Shown here: piece by piece, positions 29,910-34,429 of the stretch
How positions within the stretch are numbered: the stretch's first letter is position 1
How the letters are laid out: each line of letters opens with the position of its first letter
Source of the DNA: Oscillospiraceae bacterium
Lineage (GTDB): Bacteria > Bacillota > Clostridia > Oscillospirales > Oscillospiraceae
Length of the DNA stretch: 34,429 nucleotides
Direction of reading: 5' to 3'
Assembly: GCA_022801715.1 (NCBI GenBank)
Contig: JAAWSV010000027.1
Coordinates: 1 to 34,429 of the forward strand
The notes under the pieces: generated by a model
Told to the model about the DNA's origin: nothing
Database searches by the model: none
Seen by the model: only the letters and a program-made list of their open reading frames with translations
Position numbers and translations under genes: made by a program

Positions 29910-30338
29910 CTATGTGGGGTCGTAGTGGTGGAGCATGGTCTCGCAGAGCTGGCGGGTCTGGGCCTCGTCGCCCCATGAGAGGGGTTCGCCGGCATAGCTG
30001 AGGGCCCAGAAGGGCTGCTCTTGGGAGATCTGGGCGGGGAGGCAGCTCCAGAGGATATAGAGATGGTCGGTGAAGTGCTGGAGGTCGGAGGCGGCGGCGT
30101 AGGCGGGGCGGAGGGCGGACATGAGGGAACGGCCGAAACGGATGCGGTCCAAGGGGCGGCAGGTGAAATGGCTTTGCAGGGAGCAGGCGGCGGCGTAGGG
30201 GTCGGTGGTGCACTCCAAGGAGAGGAGCAGATTGTCGTCGGGGTGGGCGAGGAATTGGGCGTGGAGACAGGAGGCGTAGGCCTCCTCCGGGGCGAGACCT
30301 GTGGCGCAGAGGAGTGCGCGGGCGTATAGAGTTTCCAT
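29910..30338 (-). CDS. Hypothetical protein in the nrd operon
   Basis: 142 residues between the DUF4303-like gene (30 nt upstream) and nrdG (12 nt downstream). GGAGG 7 nt before the ATG. Mixed alpha/beta, soluble, begins METLYARALLCATGLAPEEA; several cysteines (10, 24, 43, 52, 60, about 98, 131) but no clear metal motif. Aromatic C-terminal half with WSCLPAQISQEQPFWALSYAG. No family recognised. Position within the operon suggests cotranscription with anaerobic nucleotide reduction; it need not be functionally related. Confidence 0.78.
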   Translation of the reverse strand: METLYARALLCATGLAPEEAYASCLHAQFLAHPDDNLLLSLECTTDPYAAACSLQSHFTCRPLDRIRFGRSLMSALRPAYAAASDLQHFTDHLYILWSCLPAQISQEQPFWALSYAGEPLSWGDEAQTRQLCETMLHHYDPT

Positions 30339-30368
30339 GGGGGGTCCTCCAGAGTTTTGGGCGGATGC

Positions 30369-30914
30369 TCACTCACATGTTTCCAAATATTCGGACAGCA
30401 GGGCGGAGGGCGGGTTGAGACGCAGTGCCCGGCTGTACTCCGAGCCGTCTCCGTCGGGCGGCGCCTGCTCCACGTTGATGACAACCTGTTCGCGCTCTTT
30501 TCCGGCGCCGAAAAGGCCTGCGTGATCGAGGCGTTTCATGGCCTCCTCCATGGCGTCCATCCGCAGAGTCCACTCGGTTCCGTAGAGGTCGTCGTCTGAT
30601 AGGGCGGCGGCTCTTTTGTCCAGTAATTCGCCTGTTTCACCGAAAAATTCGTCATATCCGTAGACCGCGTAGGGGGAATCCGCGCTGTCCCATTTCCACC
30701 AGAGCTTCTCCTCGTCAGAGAGCTGCCGCGCCAGTATGGATTTTTCCAAGGCCTCGTAAGACCATGCGGAAATGTATGGGTGCAGGCCCTCGTCGAAGAT
30801 GAAGGTGTAGAAATAAAAATGCTCTTTGGTGGTTTCTTGCAGGGAGAGAAACGCCGCTTTGGCGGCTTTTGTGAGGGCTTCGATGAGTTCTTCGCGAGCT
30901 TTTTCCGTGTACAT
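30369..30914 (-). CDS. DUF4303-like protein
   Basis: 181 residues; ATG 30914, only a weak upstream ribosome site (AGAAAGG, distant). EELIEALTKAAKAAFLSLQE, then HFYFYTFIFDEGLHPYISAWSYEALEKS and WWKWDSADSPYAVYGYDEFF, follow the DUF4303 order (beta strand with Phe/Tyr, an AxS/T-x-E helix start, then a W-W/K-W-like turn). Such proteins often occur as immunity partners in polymorphic toxin loci or as orphan genes. It lies 26 nt after nrdD, inside the presumed nrdD-nrdG operon. Confidence 0.8.
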   Translation of the reverse strand: MYTEKAREELIEALTKAAKAAFLSLQETTKEHFYFYTFIFDEGLHPYISAWSYEALEKSILARQLSDEEKLWWKWDSADSPYAVYGYDEFFGETGELLDKRAAALSDDDLYGTEWTLRMDAMEEAMKRLDHAGLFGAGKEREQVVINVEQAPPDGDGSEYSRALRLNPPSALLSEYLETCE

Positions 30915-30940
30915 GATCCGTGCAGACCTTTCTGCGGATT

Positions 30941-33274
30941 TTAAGTGGAGTGCTTTACTCTCTCCTTCTCCTCGGCGGTTTTGGCGTCGTTCCAGCGGTC
31001 CATGGTGCCCACCAGGTAGCCGGTGATGCGGCGGATGCGCTGGATGGGGGGACCGCCGTCGTCCTCCCGGCGGCCGCAGCCGGGGCACTCGTCGTCAATG
31101 ACGCCGGTGTAGCCGCAGACCGGGTCCCGGTCCACCGGGTGGTTCACGCTGCCGTAGCCAATGCCCGACTCCTTCATACAGCGGATCACCTTCTCGAAGG
31201 CGGCGAGGTTCTTCAGCGGGTCGCCGTCCATCTCGATGTAGCTGATGTGGCCGGCGTTGGTGAGGGCGTGGTAGGGGGCCTCCAGTTTGATCTTGTCGCC
31301 GGCGGAGATGGGGAAGTACACCGGGATGTGGAAGCTGTTGGTGTAAAACTCCCGGTCGGTGACGCCGGGGATGGCGCCGAAGCGCCGGCGGTCGATGGCC
31401 ACGAAGCGTCCGCTGAGGCCCTCCGCCGGGGTGGCCAGAAGGGAGAAGTTCAGGCCGGTCTTGGTGCACTCCTCGTCCATCCGGGCCCGCATGCGGGCCA
31501 CGATCTCCAGGCCCAATCGCTGGCTCCGCTGGCTCTGGCCGTGGTGCTCTCCGGTGAGGGCCACCAAGGTCTCCGCCAGGCCGATGAAGCCCACGGAGAG
31601 GGTGCCGTGCCTCAGGACCTCGGCCACCTCGTCGTTCCACTGGAGCTTGTCGCTGTCCAGCCAGACGCCCTGGCCCATGAGGAAGGGGTAGTTGTACACC
31701 TTCTTCTGGCTCTGGATGTGCAGGCGGTGGAGGAGCTGGTCGATGCACAGATCCATCTTCCGCTCCAGCTCGTCGAAGAAGGCCTCCACGTCGCCCTTGG
31801 CCTTGATGGCGATGCGGGGGAGGTTGATGGAGGTGAAGCTCAGGTTTCCCCGGCCGTTGCACTGCTGGCGGCTGGGATCGTGGACGTTGCTGATCACCCG
31901 GGTGCGGCAGCCCATGTAGGCAATCTCCGTCTCCGGGCGCTGGGGGTCGTAGTACTGGAGGTTGAAGGGGGCGTCGATAAAGGCGAAGTTGGGGAAGAGG
32001 CGCTTGGCGCTGCACCGGCAGGCCAGCTGGAACAGATCATAGTTGGGCTCCCCGGGGTTGAAGTTCACGCCGTCCTTCACACGGAAGATCTGGATGGGGA
32101 AGATGGGGGTCTCCCCGCTGCCCAGGCCCGCCTCGGTGGCCAGGAGCAGGTTCCGCATGACCATGCGGCCCTCCGCCGAGGTGTCCATCCCGTAGTTGAT
32201 GGAGGAGAAGGGGGTCTGGGCGCCGGCACGGGAGTGCATGGTGTTCAGGTTGTGGATGAAGGCCTCCATGGCCTGATAGGTGGCCCGGTCGGTCTCCCGC
32301 TGGGCGTACTCCAGGGCACGGCGCTGGGCCTTCTCCAGGCAGTAGGCCTCCTCGTACCGCTCCCGGAGGGCGGCGAGCTCCTGGGCCTGGTAGGCCCCGC
32401 TGTCCCCCAGGCGGGGGCGGAGGCCGGTGCTGCGGAGGATGGTCTCCCGCAGCTGCTTCAGCGCCGGCTCCGGGTCCTCCGGCAGGTCCAGCAGCAGCGT
32501 GAGGCACTTGGCTAAATTCTGGGTGTACCGCCTCTCAAAGGTTCTGGCCACGCCGCCGGCCATGCCGTAGTCAAAGTTGACGATGGACTGGCCCCCGTGC
32601 TGGTCGTTCTGGTTGGACTGGATGGCAATACAGGCCAAGGCGGAGTAGGAGACGATGTCGTTGGGCTCCCGGAGGTGGCCGTGGCCGGTGGAGAAGCCGC
32701 CGTCGAAGAGCTTCTTGATGTCGATCTGGCAGCAGGTGGTGGTGAGGGTGTAGAAATCGAGGTCGTGGATGTGGATGTCCCCCTCCCGGTGGGCCTTGGC
32801 GTGCTCGGGCTTCAAAACGAACATCTGGTAGAACTGCTTGGCCCCCTCGCTGCCGTATTTCAGCATGGAGCCCATGGCGGTGTCGGCGTTGATGTTGGCG
32901 TTCTCCCGCTTTACGTCGCTCTCCGCGGACTCGGAGAAGGTGATATCCTCGTAGACCTTCATCAGCCGGGAGTTCATCTCACGGGCCCGGCTGCGCTCGT
33001 TCCGGTAGAGGATGTAGGCCTTGGCGGTCTGGACGTAGCCGCTGTCCATGAGCACACGCTCCACAATGTCCTGCACGTGCTCCACGTCGGGGACCTCCGC
33101 GCCCTCCACCTCCAAGAGGGCCACCACCTCCTCCGACAGCTTCCGGGCGGTCTCCTCCTGGTCTGGCTTGTAGGTGGCGATGAAGGCCTTGTTGATCGCC
33201 AGGGCGATCTTCTCCGGGTCGAAGCGCACCACGCGCCCGTCCCGTTTCCTCATTCTCTCTATCGCAGCTGCCAT
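30941..33274 (-). CDS. nrdD: Anaerobic (class III) ribonucleoside-triphosphate reductase
   Basis: 777 residues; ATG 33274 with GGAGG 8 nt upstream. N-terminal ATP-cone (KRDGRVVRFDPEKIALAINKAF, to about residue 95) for allosteric control, then the glycyl-radical barrel with NADTAMGSMLKYGSEG, HIHDLDFY, GGQSIVNFDYGMAGG and the GLAETLVAL segment. Near the C-terminus a cysteine set (VCGYTG, CPGCGRR) binds zinc, and RRITGYLVG places the radical glycine at about residue 752. Reduces NTPs to dNTPs without oxygen, using formate or thioredoxin in other members. First gene of the unit with NrdR-like sites over its promoter. Confidence 0.98.
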   Translation of the reverse strand: MAAAIERMRKRDGRVVRFDPEKIALAINKAFIATYKPDQEETARKLSEEVVALLEVEGAEVPDVEHVQDIVERVLMDSGYVQTAKAYILYRNERSRAREMNSRLMKVYEDITFSESAESDVKRENANINADTAMGSMLKYGSEGAKQFYQMFVLKPEHAKAHREGDIHIHDLDFYTLTTTCCQIDIKKLFDGGFSTGHGHLREPNDIVSYSALACIAIQSNQNDQHGGQSIVNFDYGMAGGVARTFERRYTQNLAKCLTLLLDLPEDPEPALKQLRETILRSTGLRPRLGDSGAYQAQELAALRERYEEAYCLEKAQRRALEYAQRETDRATYQAMEAFIHNLNTMHSRAGAQTPFSSINYGMDTSAEGRMVMRNLLLATEAGLGSGETPIFPIQIFRVKDGVNFNPGEPNYDLFQLACRCSAKRLFPNFAFIDAPFNLQYYDPQRPETEIAYMGCRTRVISNVHDPSRQQCNGRGNLSFTSINLPRIAIKAKGDVEAFFDELERKMDLCIDQLLHRLHIQSQKKVYNYPFLMGQGVWLDSDKLQWNDEVAEVLRHGTLSVGFIGLAETLVALTGEHHGQSQRSQRLGLEIVARMRARMDEECTKTGLNFSLLATPAEGLSGRFVAIDRRRFGAIPGVTDREFYTNSFHIPVYFPISAGDKIKLEAPYHALTNAGHISYIEMDGDPLKNLAAFEKVIRCMKESGIGYGSVNHPVDRDPVCGYTGVIDDECPGCGRREDDGGPPIQRIRRITGYLVGTMDRWNDAKTAEEKERVKHST

Positions 33275-33306
33275 GGCGGGGTCCTCCTGTCTCAGGTTGG
33301 TTTCTG

Positions 33307-33354
33307 ATACTATATGTTGTGGGATGAAAATAGCGTCTTGTAAATATATAGTAT
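33307..33354. promoter_or_regulatory. Paired NrdR-box-like sites
   Basis: Two 16-bp sites resembling the ACACTATATATAGTGT consensus: 33307-33322 (11 of 16 matches) and 33339-33354 (10 of 16). Their centres are 32 bp apart, three helical turns, the spacing expected for NrdR. One overlaps the -10 of the nrdD promoter. Confidence 0.7.
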
Positions 33355-33376
33355 CTCCTGCGCTCCCGCTTGTCAA
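33348..33376 (-). promoter_or_regulatory. Sigma-A promoter of nrdD
   Basis: Minus strand TTGACA (33376-33371), 17-bp spacer, TACTAT (33353-33348). Confidence 0.85.
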
Positions 33377-33401
33377 GAGGCCTTTCGGCTTTTTGGCAGG
33401 C

Positions 33402-33430
33402 AAAAACGGCGCCCCCGATGGGGGCGCCGT
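33402..33430 (-). terminator. Terminator of the cysteine-rich protein gene
   Basis: On the minus strand ACGGCGCCCCC and GGGGGCGCCGT (33420-33430 and 33406-33416) form an 11-bp stem around a 3-nt loop, followed by a run of T's to 33402. Confidence 0.92.
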
Positions 33431-33445
33431 CTCTGTTATGTGCTT

Positions 33446-33634
33446 TTAGCAGCAGGGGGTGGGATTGCAGGGGTTGCAGGGATTGCAGTTGCAGGGGTTG
33501 CAGTTGCAGCTGCAGCCGCAGGTAGTGCCGCAGCTGCTGCCGCAGTTGTTGTCGCCGCAGCAGCAGAACAGGATGATGAGCAGAATGATGAGCCAGCAGC
33601 AGTTCCCACCGCCAAAGAAGCCGTTGTTACACAT
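33446..33634 (-). CDS. Cysteine-rich small protein (18 of 62 residues Cys)
   Basis: 62 residues; AGGAGG 8 nt before the ATG. Gly/Asn/Cys start, one hydrophobic segment (residues 14-23, WLIILLIILF), then a Cys-rich tail of CGSSCGTTCGCSC and repeated CNPC units; the DNA has matching tandem GTTGCAG-type repeats at about 33467-33516. Resembles the small Gly/Cys-rich membrane-anchored proteins of spore-forming Firmicutes (YjcZ-like style), but the sequence is not diagnostic. Possible metal binding or disulphide cross-linking of a coat. A GCATACAAT box 48 nt upstream fits the sigma-E -10 (CATACANT), without a clear -35. Confidence 0.8.
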   Translation of the reverse strand: MCNNGFFGGGNCCWLIILLIILFCCCGDNNCGSSCGTTCGCSCNCNPCNCNPCNPCNPTPCC

Positions 33635-33798
33635 ATGCGAACCTCCTAAAGATGAATGGCCGAAGATCTCGGTCTCAGTTCATTGTATGCGCCTGCGGCC
33701 CCTTGGTGCGTTTTCGGCGGGAGTTCTTTCAAAAGGACCAGCAGATTTTTGATAGGAGCGTTCTTTGCGTGGGCGGCGGCGGGGAGGGACAGGTGCGT

Positions 33799-34392
33799 TT
33801 ACCGCTTTGTGATGCGGTAGCTCAGAGTGAGGAGGCTGTCGGCAAAGTGGACGCTCTCCACCTGGACGTCGGGGCGGTCGCTGGTGACCTCCTTGTTGGT
33901 GAAGTTCCAGAAGCCGCGGATGCCCAGGCCCACCAGGCGGTCCACCGTGGACTGGGCGGCGGAGCGGGGGACCGTGAGGATGGCCACGTCGGGCAGGTGG
34001 CCGGCACAGTAGCCGTCCAGCTCGTCCAGGCTGCGCACGTCCACGCCGTTGACCGTTGTGCCGATCATGGCGGGGGAGACGTCGAAGGCGGCGTCCAGGG
34101 AGAAGCCGATGTCGGCAAAGGGGAAGTTCTGCATCAGGGCGTGGCCCAGGTTGCCCACGCCGATGATGATGATGCTGTGGGCGTTGTTGACGCCCAGGAT
34201 CTGGCCGATCTCCGCGCGCAGCTCCTTTACATTGTAGCCGTAGCCCTGCTGGCCGAACTCGCCGAAGCAGCTCAGGTCCTGCCGGATCTGGGAGGCGGTG
34301 ATGCCCATGCGGGTGCCCAGGGAGCTGGAGCCCCCAGCCGGGTAACATACACTGGAATAGCTCTTCCTCACTGCGTTTTGGCCGTTGCCCAA
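33799..34392 (-). CDS. rex: Redox-sensing repressor Rex, N-terminus disrupted
   Basis: The region from MGITASQIRQDLSCFGEFGQ to the C-terminus is plainly Rex, the NADH/NAD+-responsive repressor of fermentation genes: FGEFGQQGYGYNVKEL, the Rossmann motif IIIIGVGNLGHAL, ILTVPRSAAQ and GFWNFT. Upstream of SSSLGTR (about 34332) the sequence no longer resembles Rex: expected residues (an AVIRRLPRYYRYL-type first helix) are absent, and what replaces them (KSYSSVCYPAGG, or, in another frame, an unrelated peptide) has no support. The first part of the winged helix is thus missing. Nearby starts are not credible as a functional N-terminus. Either a chromosomal rearrangement/insertion or an assembly join at the window edge. 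Confidence 0.85.
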   Translation of the reverse strand: MGNGQNAVRKSYSSVCYPAGGSSSLGTRMGITASQIRQDLSCFGEFGQQGYGYNVKELRAEIGQILGVNNAHSIIIIGVGNLGHALMQNFPFADIGFSLDAAFDVSPAMIGTTVNGVDVRSLDELDGYCAGHLPDVAILTVPRSAAQSTVDRLVGLGIRGFWNFTNKEVTSDRPDVQVESVHFADSLLTLSYRITKR

Positions 34393-34429
34393 TCATGGAA
34401 CAGTCCATTTTCGACCGCATCCGCAAGTA

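Noticed and set aside
34395..34429. Possible plus-strand gene start (MEQSIFDRIRK) at the window end
   Set aside because: No ribosome site upstream and only 11 codons visible.

Overview
The window reads as chromosomal DNA of a GC-rich, strictly anaerobic, endospore-forming clostridium, most likely of the Oscillospiraceae (Flavonifractor / Lawsonibacter / Oscillibacter-like); the genus is inference. The evidence is the spoIIGA-sigE sporulation pair, an oxygen-sensitive class III ribonucleotide reductase (nrdD/nrdG), a Na+-pumping biotin decarboxylase built from separate small subunits, Rex, strong AGGAGG ribosome sites, frequent GTG/TTG starts and sigma-A promoters with 17-bp spacers.

Layout. 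1-1000 is a visibly AT-rich island with a P-loop kinase-like gene. 1072-5115 (+) carries trpS followed by the polyprenyl-phosphate sugar-1-P transferase (tagO/wecA family), UDP-GlcNAc 2-epimerase (wecB/mnaA) and a membrane-anchored unknown, then a VanZ-like gene with a doubtful start. 5905-6818 (-) is a three-gene operon of small unknown proteins, followed by a TraX-like membrane protein, a DUF3795 protein coupled to endonuclease III (nth), and, divergently, a LURP-one-related protein and rarA. 10996-12261 holds an S1-domain RNA-binding protein, DUF951 and a 31-residue membrane peptide. 12502-16796 holds spoIIGA-sigE and a GntR/ABC-transporter operon. 16894-18789 holds a HAD nucleotidase, a small unknown and a lipoprotein.

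18873-22538 (-) encodes the decarboxylase: oadG-like subunit, biotin carrier, beta subunit, a 250-bp block of six hairpins, then the alpha (carboxyltransferase) subunit. 22956-24663 (+) has sfsA and a Na/Pi-cotransporter-like protein. 24804-25061 is, in my reading, a free-standing structured RNA: consensus promoter, about 222 nt, ends closed by a 13-15-bp helix, 3' terminator hairpin, no convincing ORF. It is followed by a secreted protein with an HExxH motif, leucine-rich repeats and two stalk domains.

26845-33274 (-) is a codirectional run: nrdD, a DUF4303-like gene, an unknown gene, nrdG, then a separately promoted membrane protein/XRE regulator pair and two unknown proteins, one of them internally duplicated. 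The nrdD promoter carries paired NrdR-like boxes; the XRE promoter carries two palindromic operators, one overlapping the end of nrdG. The window closes with a cysteine-rich 62-residue protein and rex, whose DNA-binding N-terminus is lost at a clear homology breakpoint near 34332.

Redox and anaerobic metabolism (rex, nrd, Na+ decarboxylase, nth), envelope building (tagO, mnaA, VanZ) and sporulation (spoIIGA, sigE, perhaps the small-protein operons) are the themes. The least explained parts are the RNA at 24840-25061, the hairpin arrays, the duplicated-protein/XRE operon and the small-protein operons.
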